64,000 bases of DNA, taken from Arthrobacter rhizosphaerae (GTDB taxonomy: Bacteria > Actinomycetota > Actinomycetes > Actinomycetales > Micrococcaceae). This document shows positions 8,362-17,885 of this stretch, piece after piece. A program made the translations under genes and the position numbers. The first letter of the stretch is position 1; the number at the start of each line of letters is the position of its first letter. A model generated the notes under the pieces. The model did no database searches. It was given only the letters and a program-made list of their open reading frames with translations, and was not told the DNA's origin. The stretch spans positions 62,001-126,000 of the forward strand of contig NZ_JALLAN010000007.1 in NCBI RefSeq assembly GCF_023062595.1, given 5' to 3'.

Positions 8362-8769
8362 ATGCCCAACTGGCGGGATCGTCCTTCTCTTCCGGCCACG
8401 TGGCAGCGGTGCGACACCGGGATCCTGCCTCTGTGGTGGGAACGGTTGTGCAGCCAAACCAGCCCCCAATCCGCGGCTCTCTATGCGGCAGGCCTTTTCA
8501 CGGAGGACCGTCGCCGGCCTATCGCCCAGTGGTTCAATCCGGCCTTCAACGCCGCGCTCCTGGTAGCACCTGAAACGTCCCCGGAATGGCCGGTACAACG
8601 CTTCGGCATCTTCTACGCTCCGCCCAACGCCGGCTTCACCCGTGTCCACTCAGCGCCGCACGAGTGGCATCCGCGGAAACCCCGGGAATCCCCCACCGAG
8701 GACGAAGCCTTCCAGGCGGCCGTCGCGGAGGCCGAACGGTTTTTGCAGGTTGAGATGGATTTTGTTTGA
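8362..8769 (+). CDS. Conserved-looking hypothetical protein
   Basis: A 135-residue soluble protein with no family I recognise. It is rich in Trp and Pro (MPNWRDRPS, TWQRCDTGILPLWWERL, EWHPRKPRES) and ends in an acidic helix, DEAFQAAVAEAERFLQVEM. There is no Shine-Dalgarno site. TAAAGT lies 6 nt before the ATG, compatible with leaderless transcription. High GC at third positions supports it being real. It runs towards the tRNA-Asn terminator on the opposite strand. Confidence 0.6.
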   Translation: MPNWRDRPSLPATWQRCDTGILPLWWERLCSQTSPQSAALYAAGLFTEDRRRPIAQWFNPAFNAALLVAPETSPEWPVQRFGIFYAPPNAGFTRVHSAPHEWHPRKPRESPTEDEAFQAAVAEAERFLQVEMDFV

Positions 8770-8780
8770 ATCCGTCCCAC

Positions 8781-8820
8781 AAAAAAGGTCCCGCAGCGGG
8801 TTTTCACCTGCTGCGGGACC
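8781..8820 (-). terminator. Terminator of the tRNA-Asn gene at 8827
   Basis: GGTCCCGCAGC pairs with GCTGCGGGACC (11-bp perfect stem, 12-nt loop). On the minus strand it is followed by six T residues, 6 bp past the tRNA 3' end. Confidence 0.9.
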
Positions 8821-8826
8821 AGTGCG

Positions 8827-8899
8827 CTCCTCCTGCTGGACTTGAACCAGCAACCCTTCGATTAACAGTCGAATGCTCTGCCAATTGAGCTAAGGAGGA
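8827..8899 (-). tRNA. tRNA-Asn (GUU), copy 2
   Basis: A 73-nt cloverleaf starts TCCTCCTTAGCTCAATTGG on the minus strand. The anticodon loop is CTGTTAA (GTT anticodon) and the T-arm GCTGGTTCAAGTCCAGC. The discriminator is G and no CCA is encoded. It is identical to the copy at 9024-9096 and has its own terminator. Confidence 0.97.
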
Positions 8900-8983
8900 A
8901 GGAAGCAGGTACGACATTAGCAAAGCTTTTGCCCCTATGGGAAATCGGGAGCCGTGCAGGCATAAATACCCCGCCGGGGTACG

Positions 8984-9017
8984 AAAAAGCCTCCGCCCGA
9001 AGAGTCCGGACGGAGGC
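8984..9017 (-). terminator. Terminator of the tRNA-Asn gene at 9024
   Basis: GCCTCCG pairs with CGGAGGC, with further partial pairing inside. A run of five T residues follows on the minus strand. It lies 6 bp past the tRNA. Confidence 0.88.
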
Positions 9018-9023
9018 TGTGCG

Positions 9024-9096
9024 CTCCTCCTGCTGGACTTGAACCAGCAACCCTTCGATTAACAGTCGAATGCTCTGCCAATTGAGCTAAGGAGGA
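9024..9096 (-). tRNA. tRNA-Asn (GUU), copy 1
   Basis: A 73-nt cloverleaf with GTT anticodon, identical over its whole length to 8827-8899 and offset by 197 bp. The flanks differ beyond a few bases, so only the tRNA unit is duplicated. The gatCAB genes lie 26 kb away; GatCAB may act on mischarged Asp-tRNA-Asn. Confidence 0.97.
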
Positions 9097-9152
9097 ATGA
9101 AGCGGCTATAAGCCTAGCAAACACTGGCCGTGGAAACGAAATTGGAACAGAC

Positions 9153-11024
9153 TCAGGCCTCAGCCCGCAGCGCCCGGCGCTCCATCTCCAGCTGCATGAG
9201 TTCCCGGTTCAGCCGCTGGAACTCCTCGGGATCAGCCGAAGCGTCCAGCCGCTGCAACTGTCCCATCTTCTGGGCCTTGACCCGGGTGATCTGCAGTTCA
9301 AAGAGGCGCGACAGGATGTCCTTGCAGTACTTTTGCACGCCCTCTGCCGTGCTGGCAGGCAGAGGGACGACGGCGAGCTCGGACACCAGCGGACGCAGCG
9401 GCTCGGGTACCTCCTGGCGCAGCTGCTCCACCCACCGGACGGGGTCACTTGCGTATCCCAGCCCAATGGCACGGATTGCTTCGTGAACGGCGAGGTAGGC
9501 CGGCGTGGAAAACCGTGCATCCGTGAAACGCTGCCACGTTTCGCCCTCGAGCATCCCTGGTTCCTGGACGGCGACTTCCAGGGCCTGCCGCTCCATGGAC
9601 GCCACCGGGTCCCTGGGATCCGGCCGGTTGAAAGACGGCACGACGCCCGCCGGGGTGGATGCAGCCAGACCCGGCCCCTGTGACGGCTTCAACCCTTGCT
9701 TGGCGGCTGCATTGACCACCCGGAGTACTTCATTGGGGTCCGGCATTCCCAGCCAGCCGGTGAGAGCCTGGCAGTAGCCCGTGCGCGTAGAGGCGTCCCT
9801 AATGGCCGCCACCACCGGGGCCGAGGCCCGAAGCCCCTGCACCCGCCCTTCGACGGTGTCGAGGTCAAACTGCTTCAGCGTGCTTCGGATGGCGAATTCG
9901 AACAGGGGGCGCCGGGACTGAACCAGGGAGTGGACTGCGGCATCACCCTTGGTCTGGCGCAGCTCGCAAGGGTCCGCACCGGTTGGCTCCACGGCCACGA
10001 AGGTCTGTGCCACGAAGCGCTGGTCCTCCTCGAAAGCCCGCAACGCTGCTTTCTGCCCTGCGGCGTCGCCGTCGAAGGTGAAAATGACTTCCCCGCCGCT
10101 GCCGTCGTCGGAAAGCAGTCTGCGGGCAATCTTGATGTGTTCAGTGCCGAACGCCGTTCCGCAGGTGGCCACCGCGGTCGCAATGCCGGCGAGGTGGCAG
10201 GCCATCACATCGGTGTAGCCCTCCACCACCACCAACTGGCGCTCTTTGGCGATATTCCGCTTGGCGAGGTCGATGCCGTAAAGAACCTGGGACTTTTTGT
10301 AGAGCGTTGTTTCAGGCGTGTTGAGGTATTTGGGGCCCTGATCGTCCTCGTACAGTTTGCGGGCACCGAAGCCGATGGTGTCCCCGGCGATGTCCCTGAT
10401 GGGCCAGATGAGGCGTCCCCGGAAGCGGTCGTAGATTCCGCGACCGCCCTCGGAAAACATGCCCGTCAGTTTCAGCTCCGGATCCGTAAAGCCCCGCCCT
10501 CGCAGGTGCTTCAGCAGGGCATCCCAGCCCTGCGGGGCGTAGCCGACGCCGAAGTGCTCGGCGGCCGCGCGGTCGAAGCCCCGGGTCTGGAGGAATTTGC
10601 GCCCCTCTGCCGCACCGGTGGTCAGGAGCTGCCCCCGGAAGAATTCGTCAGCTATCTTGTGCGCGTCCAGGAGCCGTTGACGCTTGCCCACCTCTTCGCG
10701 GTTCGGCCCCGTGCCGCCGTCCTCATAACGGAGTTCGAAGCCGATCCGGGCCGCCAGCTTTTCCACGGCCTCATGGAACGTTGAATGGTCCAGCTTCTGC
10801 ACAAACGCGATCACGTCGCCGTCTTCGCCACAGCCGAAGCAGTGGTAGCGGCCCACCTGCGGCCGCACGGTGAAGGACGGCGAACGCTCATCGTGGAAAG
10901 GGCAGAGGCCTTTGAAGGTGCCCATGCCAGCGCCCTTGAGGGTCACGTAGCCGTCCACGACTTCCTTGATGTCCGTGCGCTGCCGGACCTCGTCAATGTC
11001 TTCGCGTTTGATCAGGCCGGCCAC
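9153..11024 (-). CDS. dnaG: DNA primase
   Basis: The 623-residue primase makes RNA primers at the replication fork. The N-terminal zinc-binding domain shows CPFH and CFGC at ~residues 41-66. The primase core has RGIYDRFRGRLIWPI and the TOPRIM domain VVVEGYTDVMACH, with downstream EVIFTFDGDAAGQKAAL. A C-terminal helicase-interacting region ends in a basic/acidic coiled segment (RLNRELMQLEMERRAL). The start is GTG at 11024 with AGGATGA just upstream. It follows dgt by 79 bp in the common actinobacterial order dus-dgt-dnaG. Confidence 0.97.
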   Translation of the reverse strand: MAGLIKREDIDEVRQRTDIKEVVDGYVTLKGAGMGTFKGLCPFHDERSPSFTVRPQVGRYHCFGCGEDGDVIAFVQKLDHSTFHEAVEKLAARIGFELRYEDGGTGPNREEVGKRQRLLDAHKIADEFFRGQLLTTGAAEGRKFLQTRGFDRAAAEHFGVGYAPQGWDALLKHLRGRGFTDPELKLTGMFSEGGRGIYDRFRGRLIWPIRDIAGDTIGFGARKLYEDDQGPKYLNTPETTLYKKSQVLYGIDLAKRNIAKERQLVVVEGYTDVMACHLAGIATAVATCGTAFGTEHIKIARRLLSDDGSGGEVIFTFDGDAAGQKAALRAFEEDQRFVAQTFVAVEPTGADPCELRQTKGDAAVHSLVQSRRPLFEFAIRSTLKQFDLDTVEGRVQGLRASAPVVAAIRDASTRTGYCQALTGWLGMPDPNEVLRVVNAAAKQGLKPSQGPGLAASTPAGVVPSFNRPDPRDPVASMERQALEVAVQEPGMLEGETWQRFTDARFSTPAYLAVHEAIRAIGLGYASDPVRWVEQLRQEVPEPLRPLVSELAVVPLPASTAEGVQKYCKDILSRLFELQITRVKAQKMGQLQRLDASADPEEFQRLNRELMQLEMERRALRAEA

Positions 11025-11103
11025 AGAGTCATCCTAGTACGAGGCTCCGACACCAATTCTCCGGAAGCGGCGTTCGACGCCGGACCGGCCTTTGCCGGCC
11101 GGG

Positions 11104-12393
11104 TCACCAAAGCGAGGGCAGGCTGCCCACGAGCCGTTCATACATCGCGAGGGCGGAGCCATCGGTGAGGGAAGCAACCTGGTCAATAACGACGCGCAAC
11201 CGGGCGCCGTCGTCGTCCGCATCGCGCCAATCGGCCGCGAACATGGGCTCGAGGTGCCGGTCACCGCTGGCGTTGAGCTCCGTGACGAGAGCATGGAGCA
11301 CTTCACGCTGACGCTCGTAAATCGGCTGGCGGTGCTCGGTGGTCATCACAAAGGTGGTGGCCAGTCCCTTCATGACCGCGATTTCCATCACTGTCTCATC
11401 GGGCACGATCAGCTCGGCGTTGTACCGTGTCAGATCCTCAGGACCGTAGACGGCACGGGTGGTCTCCAGGGCGCTCTGGCAGAAGCGCCCGATCAGCTGG
11501 CTGGTCATGTCCTTCAGGGCAGCCATGGCCTTGCGGCTGCCGTCAGCCTCCCGCACCCACACGGAGGTGGCCTCGAGCCGGGCCAGGGCTGCGTCGATGG
11601 CTTCGGGGTCGTTGTGGGGCAGGTACCACTGCTTGGCGTAGCCCACCACACGGGCGCGGTGGTCGGGGTTGTCCATCCAGCGCAACTGGAAGTGACCCGC
11701 GACGATGGCGTCCTCGACGTCGTGCACCGAGTAGGAGATGTCATCGGCGAGGTCCATGACCTGCGCCTCAAGGCACGAGCGTCGTACCGGGGCGTCGTCG
11801 CGGATCCAGTTGAAGATGGGCAGGTCGTCCTCGTAGGCACCGAACTTGCTGGTGCGCTGCCCGTGGATCACCGGTGCCTCCAGGGCAGACCAGGGGTATT
11901 TGGCGGCGGCATCAAGGCTGGCGCGCGTCAGGTTCAGGCCCGCGGGCCTTCCCTCCGCATCCAGCACTTTGGGCTCCAGCCGGGTCAGGAGCCGCAGGGT
12001 CTGCGCGTTTCCTTCAAATCCCCCGATGGAATGCGCCATTTCATTGAGCGCAGATTCGCCATTGTGGCCGAAGGGCGGATGGCCCAGATCGTGGCTGAGG
12101 CATGCGGTATCCACGACGTCGGGATCGCAGCCAAGCGCGCGGCCAAGCTCGCGGCCCACCTGTGCCACCTCGAGGGAATGCGTGAGCCTGGTCCGGACGA
12201 AGTCGTCGGTATCGGGAGCGACCACCTGGGTCTTGGCACCAAGCCTGCGCAAAGCCGAGGAGTGCAGGACGCGTGCCCTGTCACGTTCAAAATCCGAGCG
12301 GTACGTGTTTTTGGGCGGTTCTTCTACCCAGCGGGCAATGTCGTGGGCTTCATAGCCTGGAAGGACAGGGGCTGTGGTCCTGGTTTCAGCCAC
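11104..12393 (-). CDS. dgt: Deoxyguanosinetriphosphate triphosphohydrolase-like protein
   Basis: A 429-residue HD-domain dNTPase that splits dNTPs (dGTP in the founding member) to nucleoside and tripolyphosphate. The metal site shows as RLTHSLEVAQ and CLSHDLGHPPFGHNGE (H...HD...D). The N-terminal YRSDFERDRARVLHSSALRRL matches the family. I chose GTG 12393, which overlaps the stop of dus (GTGGCTGA), instead of the longer frame, whose extra residues are antisense-like dus sequence. The product lies with dnaG, which fits a role in nucleotide-pool control at replication. Confidence 0.92.
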   Translation of the reverse strand: MAETRTTAPVLPGYEAHDIARWVEEPPKNTYRSDFERDRARVLHSSALRRLGAKTQVVAPDTDDFVRTRLTHSLEVAQVGRELGRALGCDPDVVDTACLSHDLGHPPFGHNGESALNEMAHSIGGFEGNAQTLRLLTRLEPKVLDAEGRPAGLNLTRASLDAAAKYPWSALEAPVIHGQRTSKFGAYEDDLPIFNWIRDDAPVRRSCLEAQVMDLADDISYSVHDVEDAIVAGHFQLRWMDNPDHRARVVGYAKQWYLPHNDPEAIDAALARLEATSVWVREADGSRKAMAALKDMTSQLIGRFCQSALETTRAVYGPEDLTRYNAELIVPDETVMEIAVMKGLATTFVMTTEHRQPIYERQREVLHALVTELNASGDRHLEPMFAADWRDADDDGARLRVVIDQVASLTDGSALAMYERLVGSLPSLW

Positions 12394-13564
12394 CCGAGAC
12401 GTCCAGTTCCGCCGCGGAGATGTCCCGCGACTGGTCTGCGTCCATGCAGCGGTCCTCCAGCCAGTCCTTGGGCAGGGCTGGCTGTTTGGGTGAGCCTGCA
12501 CGGCCGCGCGGTCCCTCCGCGTCGACGCCCGGGTACGGGGAATCGAGGTCCAACTGGTCCAATATCCCGCGCAACACCTCCAGCGTGGGCACGGTTGCCA
12601 GCTTGGTGCGGAGTTCACTGCCCACGACATAACCCTTGAAGTACCAGGCCATGTGCTTGCGGATTTCCCGGAGCGCCTTGTATTCGTCGTCGAACGTCTC
12701 GATCATCAGTTCCGCGTGCCGGTAGACGCCTTCGGCGACCTGGCGCAAGCCTGGCTTGTGCCGTTCATCGCTGCCTTCGAAAGCAGCCATGAGGTCCCCG
12801 AAGAGCCACGGCCGGCCCTGGCAGCCCCGGCCGATCACCACACCATCCACCCCGGTTTCGCGGACCATTCGTACCGCGTCTTCAGCGGACCAGATGTCGC
12901 CGTTGCCCAGGACAGGAATATCCGGCAACGCCTCCCGGAGGCGGGCGATTGCCGACCAGTCGGCCTGCCCGGAATAGAACTGAGCCGCGGTGCGGCCGTG
13001 AAGAGCGACGGCGGCAACACCGGAATCCCGGGCAATCCGGCCGGCGTCGAGGTACGTCAGGTGGTCCTCGTCAATGCCTTTGCGCATCTTGATGGTCAGC
13101 GGAACGTTGCCCTTGGAGGCTTCGCGCACCGCAGTCTGGACGATCGAGGTAAAGAGATCAATTTTCCAAGGCAGGGCTGCTCCCCCGCCGCGCCGCGTTA
13201 CCTTGGGCACCGGGCAGCCGAAGTTCAGGTCAATGTGGTCGGCCCGGTCTTCTTCAACCAGCATCCGTACGGCCTGCCCCACGGTGATGGGGTCCACGCC
13301 GTAGAGCTGAACGGAACGGACTTTCTCGTCGTCGTCGTGGGAGATGATCCGCAGCGATTCCGGAGTGCGCTCCACCAGGGCGCGGGAGGTGACCATCTCG
13401 GCGACGTACAGCCCGCCGCCGTATTCACGGCAGAGCCGGCGGAACGCGGTGTTGGTGATTCCGGCCATGGGGGCCAGCACCACGGGGGTGTCCACCGTGA
13501 TGGGGCCCAGTTTCAGCGGAGGGAGTTCCAGCTTGGGGGCGGGAGGCGTTGCTACAACAGTCAC
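12386..13564 (-). CDS. dusB: tRNA-dihydrouridine synthase
   Basis: A 392-residue FMN enzyme that reduces uridines in the tRNA D-loop. A TIM barrel starts VVLAPMAGITNTAFRRLCRE, and the catalytic Cys lies in DLNFGCPVPKVTRRGGG at about residue 115. FMN phosphate contacts appear as VLGNGDIWSAEDA and VVIGRGCQGRPWLF. The C-terminal ~100 residues form the usual helical tRNA-binding domain plus an extra hydrophilic tail. The start is GTG 13564. The stop overlaps the dgt start by 8 bp. Assignment to DusB rather than another Dus class is by general similarity. Confidence 0.93.
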   Translation of the reverse strand: MTVVATPPAPKLELPPLKLGPITVDTPVVLAPMAGITNTAFRRLCREYGGGLYVAEMVTSRALVERTPESLRIISHDDDEKVRSVQLYGVDPITVGQAVRMLVEEDRADHIDLNFGCPVPKVTRRGGGAALPWKIDLFTSIVQTAVREASKGNVPLTIKMRKGIDEDHLTYLDAGRIARDSGVAAVALHGRTAAQFYSGQADWSAIARLREALPDIPVLGNGDIWSAEDAVRMVRETGVDGVVIGRGCQGRPWLFGDLMAAFEGSDERHKPGLRQVAEGVYRHAELMIETFDDEYKALREIRKHMAWYFKGYVVGSELRTKLATVPTLEVLRGILDQLDLDSPYPGVDAEGPRGRAGSPKQPALPKDWLEDRCMDADQSRDISAAELDVSGG

Positions 13565-13671
13565 CCGTCCATTGTCTCAAAGCGGGGCAAATCGGGCTGC
13601 ACCGCGTGTACCCGGCAGATGAAAACTTTGGGGAGCGGAATGCTGTCAGGTCAGGGCCAGAATGTGCCCGG

Positions 13672-15210
13672 TCAGGGCCGCTCGGCCGCCCGCCGTCCCC
13701 GCCGGGTTCCGTCTGTTGCACCGGCGTCCCCTGCTGTGCCCCCTGATGCGCGGTCAGGTGCTGCAGGTGCTCTGGGGTTTCGCGTCGCATCGCCACGGGC
13801 GACCGCTGCGGCCGCTGCCAGCGCGCCGGTGTCCTCGACGTCGTCGGGTTCTATGGCAAGAGAACCTGCCCGTGAGGCCGGCAGGACCCCTGCTGCCCTA
13901 TCGCCAGCGCCCCTTATGCCCGTGGCTTTGACAACGAGGACGGCGATAAGCGTCGTGACAGGAATGGCCAGCACCAGGCCGACGGAGCCCACTAGGGTCC
14001 GGATGACTTCTTCCGAGAGTTCGGCGCTGGTGAGCGCTTCGCCCAGGGGCCTGTTGTAGAGCATCACGATAATGAGGGTTGGCAGGGCCGCGCCCGCGTA
14101 GGCGAAGGCGATGGTGTAGACAGTGGAGGCGATGTGGTCCCGGCCGATCCGCATGGCCGAGGTGAAGAGTTTGCGCGCACTGGTCTCCGGTGCCAGTTCG
14201 TAGAGCTCCCAGACAGCCGAGGACTGGGTGATGGTGACGTCGTTAAGCACACCGAGCCCGGAAATAATGAGCCCGCAGAGAATGATTCCGGAGATGGAGA
14301 TGTTGGCCGAAACGTTGCTCAGCGTGGCGGCGTCGTGGCTGCCCACCCCGGCAAGGTTGGCGGCGTCGGTTGCCCACGCCGCCAGCAGCGCGGTGATCAC
14401 CAGTCCGAAGATGGTGCCCAGCAGTGCCGTTGATGTTCTGGCCGAGAAACCATGGGCAAAGTACAGCACCCCGATCATGATCACCGTGGAACCCACCAGC
14501 GCCAAAAGAAGCGGCGGCTTGCCCTCGACCAGGCCCGGGAGCATAAATGCAACCAGGACCGCGTAGGCACCCACGAGTCCCACCAGGGCCCGGAGCCCAC
14601 GCCAGCGTGCCACCGCCACTACTACCACCGCATAGAGGACAGCAAGCAGGATGATGGGGAGGGTGCGAACGAAGTCAACAAAAATATAGGCCGGTGCACC
14701 CTGCGAGGACGAGGCACCCTGGGCGTTGGAGAGGTTGAGGTAGCGGATATTGTCACCCACCTTAACGCCGTGGGACTTCACGACGTCGGGGTTGATGACC
14801 ACCTTGACGGGATTCCCGCCTTTATCCGGCTCGGTGTAGGCAAAGGTGCAGTCAGATCCCTGTTGGGACGGCTGAGCGCCGCTCTGCTCCCCTGTTCCCT
14901 GCTGTCCGGTAGGTGGCTGTCCGGTGTTGTCTTGTCCGCTGGCAGCCGGCGCCTGGGTGCACGGTTCCACCACCACGCGCTGGATTTTGCCGGTATCAAA
15001 CGTGACTCCGGGGGCAGCTGTGTAAGGGCTGGCGAGAGTGAGTCCTTCCTTGCTGCCGGAGGGCCACATCATCACCATGGCGGCCAACGTGAGCAGGGTC
15101 AGCGGAACCAGGACAGCCGCGAGGAGCCAGTTGGCCCGTCTCCTGGAGGCGATGGCTTCCGGCGTCGGTTCCGAATGCTCTGTGTGGCCGTGCGAGTGTC
15201 CGGATCCCAT
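13672..15210 (-). CDS. YibE/F-like multi-pass membrane protein
   Basis: A 512-residue protein. A His-rich cytoplasmic N-terminus (MGSGHSHGHTEHSEPTPE) precedes one transmembrane helix at ~30-48. A ~150-residue extracytoplasmic domain contains a low-complexity Gln/Gly/Pro stretch. Seven or so helices follow, including the YibE/F-type segment around LGVLNDVTITQSSAVWEL at ~345. The C-terminus is Ala/Arg-rich and disordered. YibE/F proteins are of unknown function, with proposed export roles. The His-rich start could bind metal, but this is speculation. Confidence 0.82.
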   Translation of the reverse strand: MGSGHSHGHTEHSEPTPEAIASRRRANWLLAAVLVPLTLLTLAAMVMMWPSGSKEGLTLASPYTAAPGVTFDTGKIQRVVVEPCTQAPAASGQDNTGQPPTGQQGTGEQSGAQPSQQGSDCTFAYTEPDKGGNPVKVVINPDVVKSHGVKVGDNIRYLNLSNAQGASSSQGAPAYIFVDFVRTLPIILLAVLYAVVVVAVARWRGLRALVGLVGAYAVLVAFMLPGLVEGKPPLLLALVGSTVIMIGVLYFAHGFSARTSTALLGTIFGLVITALLAAWATDAANLAGVGSHDAATLSNVSANISISGIILCGLIISGLGVLNDVTITQSSAVWELYELAPETSARKLFTSAMRIGRDHIASTVYTIAFAYAGAALPTLIIVMLYNRPLGEALTSAELSEEVIRTLVGSVGLVLAIPVTTLIAVLVVKATGIRGAGDRAAGVLPASRAGSLAIEPDDVEDTGALAAAAAVARGDATRNPRAPAAPDRASGGTAGDAGATDGTRRGRRAAERP

Positions 15211-15269
15211 CAGCAGTTCGACCTCATATCTTCAACTCTACGTGTGGTGCAGTGGCCCCCTGGAACCGC

Positions 15270-16247
15270 TCAGTCCGAGACGACGAAAGTCTCGGCCCCC
15301 TGCCGCCTGGCGTTCCCCGAATCAAGCAGGGGTTCGATGACGGCGCGCAAGGCAGTCATCGAGTCATCCAGTTCGATGAGCACCGGATACTGGTAGGCGA
15401 TAAGGGCCAACAAATCACGAACGGCCGCCTGCGCCTCGTCCGGAGCAAGCTGCGGATCATGGCCAAGGAAGACGTCCGACGGCTGGGCAGGCTGTCCGGG
15501 TTCGGATGTGCCCTGCGCATAACTGATCGCGAAGGCCTGCAGCTTGCCTTTCCTGCTGGCAGGCACGCCCGCCCCGAAGGCGCTTGCTTGGGGAGCCCTC
15601 AGCACAATGGCTCCGTGCGCCCCGCTGAGGTCATCAAGGAAGAGCCGCTGAACGGTGGAAACGCTGAGGTCCCCCGGGCTGTCCCAGTCGTGGACGGCCG
15701 TGTAATAACGGCCAACCACGTCGCTGAGCTCCACGGAACCGGTGGCCAGGTCCTCAACACGCTCCGACGCTGCTTCCTCTGAACCGTCCCTAAAGACCGG
15801 GAGCTTCAGGGCTGCCGGGTCCACTACTACCAGCTGCGAGCGCTGGATCGGAGTGAGCCCTGCCTCAGCGGCAAAAGCGGCGCCCGGAGTGCCGGGCTCG
15901 ACCTTGCACCGCAACCTGGAAACACCCGACGGCGCCGCCTTGGCTTCATGCCGCAGCATGGTCAGCAGCGTGGAGCCTATGCCTTCCCGGCGGTGGTCGC
16001 GGGCAACCTCGATATACGCCCAGAGCCGGTCGGGGTGGAGGGACGCTTCGTGGACCACGCCTGCCGCCACTGGAATGGCGACGCCGTCAACAACGTCTTC
16101 TGCCACTATGCAGCGGCGCCACGGAGCATTTCCTGATGGTGCAAGCGTTCCACGGAACTGCCCCGCCTGGACAGTTTCGGGGTCTCCCCAGATCTCCAAC
16201 AACGCGAGGTCGTCGCCGTCGCGCCATTCCCTGTACTCAATGGCCAT
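15270..16247 (-). CDS. GNAT-family acetyltransferase
   Basis: A 325-residue protein whose N-terminal half is a GNAT domain. Motif A, ARDHRREGIGSTLLTM, sits at ~85-100 as the acetyl-CoA phosphate loop, with supporting segment WAYIEV before it. The C-terminal half resembles a second, degenerate GNAT repeat, as seen in double-GNAT proteins such as MshD, but I do not see its CoA loop. The substrate is unknown. The ATG is only 2 bp after the glyS stop, so the two are translationally coupled. Confidence 0.78.
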   Translation of the reverse strand: MAIEYREWRDGDDLALLEIWGDPETVQAGQFRGTLAPSGNAPWRRCIVAEDVVDGVAIPVAAGVVHEASLHPDRLWAYIEVARDHRREGIGSTLLTMLRHEAKAAPSGVSRLRCKVEPGTPGAAFAAEAGLTPIQRSQLVVVDPAALKLPVFRDGSEEAASERVEDLATGSVELSDVVGRYYTAVHDWDSPGDLSVSTVQRLFLDDLSGAHGAIVLRAPQASAFGAGVPASRKGKLQAFAISYAQGTSEPGQPAQPSDVFLGHDPQLAPDEAQAAVRDLLALIAYQYPVLIELDDSMTALRAVIEPLLDSGNARRQGAETFVVSD

Positions 16248-16249
16248 AC

Positions 16250-17635
16250 TCAGGCGCCCACCAGCCGGGCTGCGAGGTAGGCCTCCACCTTGCCGAGAGA
16301 AACCCGGTCCTGGCTCATGGTGTCGCGCTCACGAATGGTGACGGCCTGGTCCTCGAGGGTATCGAAGTCCACGGTGATGCAGAACGGTGTACCGATCTCG
16401 TCCTGGCGGCGGTAGCGGCGGCCGATGGCACCGGCGTCATCGAACTCGATGTTCCAGCTCCGGCGCAGCTGGGCCGCAAGGTCCTTGGCCTTCGGGGAAA
16501 GGTCCTCGTTGCGGCTCAGCGGAAGTACGGCAGCCTTGACCGGCGCGAGACGGGGATCGAGCCTGAGTACCGTGCGGACGTCGACTCCACCCTTGGCGTT
16601 GGGGGCCTCATCCTCGGTGTAGGCGTCGATCATGAACGCCATAAAGGAGCGGGTGAGGCCGGCGGCAGGTTCGATCACATACGGTGTGTAGCGCTCGTTG
16701 GTGGCCTGGTTGAAGTAGCTGAGGTCCTGTCCGGAGGCCTTGGCATGGGTGGAGAGATCGAAGTCCGTGCGGTTGGCGATGCCTTCCAGCTCGCCCCACT
16801 CTGAACCCTGGAAGCCGAAACGGTACTCGATGTCGGTGGTGCCCTTGGAGTAGTGGCTGAGTTTTTCCAGCGGGTGCTCGAAGAACCGGAGGTTTTCCTC
16901 CCGGATGCCCAGCTCGGTGTACCAGGACATACGTTCCTTCATCCAGTACTGGTGCCACTGCTCGTCAGTGCCCGGCTCCACGAAGAATTCCATTTCCATC
17001 TGCTCGAACTCGCGGGTGCGGAAGATGAAGTTTCCGGGCGTGATCTCGTTGCGGAACGACTTGCCGATCTGGCCAATGCCGAACGGCGGCTTCTTGCGGG
17101 AGGTTGTGAGCACGTTGCTGAAGTTCACGAAGATGCCCTGGGCGGTTTCCGGCCGGAGGTAGTGCAGGCCTTCGTCGTTGGCTACGGGACCCAGGTAGGT
17201 CTTGAGGAGGCCGGAGAATTCCTGCGGCTCCGTCCACTGGCCGCGTGTGCCGCAGTTGGCGCAGGCGATGTCCTTCAGGCCGTTCTCGGCCGGGCGGCCC
17301 TTCTTCTCCTCGTACTCTTCTTCGAGGTGGTCCGCGCGATAGCGCTTGTGGCAGGAGAGGCATTCTACGAGGGGGTCGGAAAATACGTCGACGTGGCCGG
17401 ACGCTTCCCACACCTGGCGGGGAAGGATCACGGAGGAGTCCAGGCCGACGACGTCTTCACGGCCGCGGACCACTGACTGCCACCACTGGCGCTTGATGTT
17501 TTCCTTCAGCTCGGCACCCAAGGGTCCGTAGTCCCACGCTGAACGGGAGCCACCATAGATTTCACCGGCCTGGAAAACGAATCCCCGGCGCTTGGCGAGG
17601 GAAATGATCTGGTCGAGGACGGATTTTGCTGCCAT
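16250..17635 (-). CDS. glyS: Glycine--tRNA ligase (single-chain class II)
   Basis: A 461-residue homodimeric class II synthetase that charges tRNA-Gly. The N-terminus is [20 protein letters not shown]. Class II motif 2 appears as [20 protein letters not shown] and the motif-3 arginine near [12 protein letters not shown]. The insertion has the zinc-like pairs CLSCHKRY and CANCGTRG. The C-terminal anticodon-binding domain ends in VGA. I chose ATG 17635, which has GGAGT 4 nt upstream, over the longer frame. A 66-bp palindromic repeat lies about 100 bp upstream of the start. Confidence 0.96.
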   Translation of the reverse strand: MAAKSVLDQIISLAKRRGFVFQAGEIYGGSRSAWDYGPLGAELKENIKRQWWQSVVRGREDVVGLDSSVILPRQVWEASGHVDVFSDPLVECLSCHKRYRADHLEEEYEEKKGRPAENGLKDIACANCGTRGQWTEPQEFSGLLKTYLGPVANDEGLHYLRPETAQGIFVNFSNVLTTSRKKPPFGIGQIGKSFRNEITPGNFIFRTREFEQMEMEFFVEPGTDEQWHQYWMKERMSWYTELGIREENLRFFEHPLEKLSHYSKGTTDIEYRFGFQGSEWGELEGIANRTDFDLSTHAKASGQDLSYFNQATNERYTPYVIEPAAGLTRSFMAFMIDAYTEDEAPNAKGGVDVRTVLRLDPRLAPVKAAVLPLSRNEDLSPKAKDLAAQLRRSWNIEFDDAGAIGRRYRRQDEIGTPFCITVDFDTLEDQAVTIRERDTMSQDRVSLGKVEAYLAARLVGA

Positions 17636-17732
17636 GGTAACTCCAATTTCTACAGGCCGCTGGGTGCGGTCCGCGTGGTCTGGCCCCGGGTCCCCGGCTG
17701 GTTGCCGGGCGGGGCGGTGCAAGGTCCGCAGC

Positions 17733-17798
17733 CCCAACTAGGTAGCAGTAGACGCTGTTCTGAGCCCTCAAAACGACATTAAGTGCTACTTAGTTGGG
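17733..17798. repeat. 66-bp palindromic repeat, copy A (eroded)
   Basis: Outer arms are CCCAACTAGGTAGCA and TGCTACTTAGTTGGG, and the centre is GTTCTGAGCCCTCAAAAC. By hand 23 of 31 arm positions pair. Length and design match the element at 34572-34637 (about 48 of 66 identical without gaps). It lies between the DUF606 permease 3' end and the glyS promoter, with no T-run on either side. Confidence 0.75.
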
Positions 17799-17885
17799 TG
17801 TGCGGGAAGGCTGTGCAGAAAAGCTGCGGTTCCTAGACTACCGGCCTCCCGGCGTGATGGCTCGCCGAGTGGCCACCTGGGGACA

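Noticed and set aside
8827..9096. tRNA-Asn pair as attachment-site duplication of an integrated element
   Set aside because: Only 124 bp separate the copies and they hold just a terminator; there is no integrase or cargo.
11092..12639. Plus-strand 515-residue open frame opposite dgt
   Set aside because: Antisense to dgt, with no recognisable domain and His/Val/Gly-biased shadow composition.
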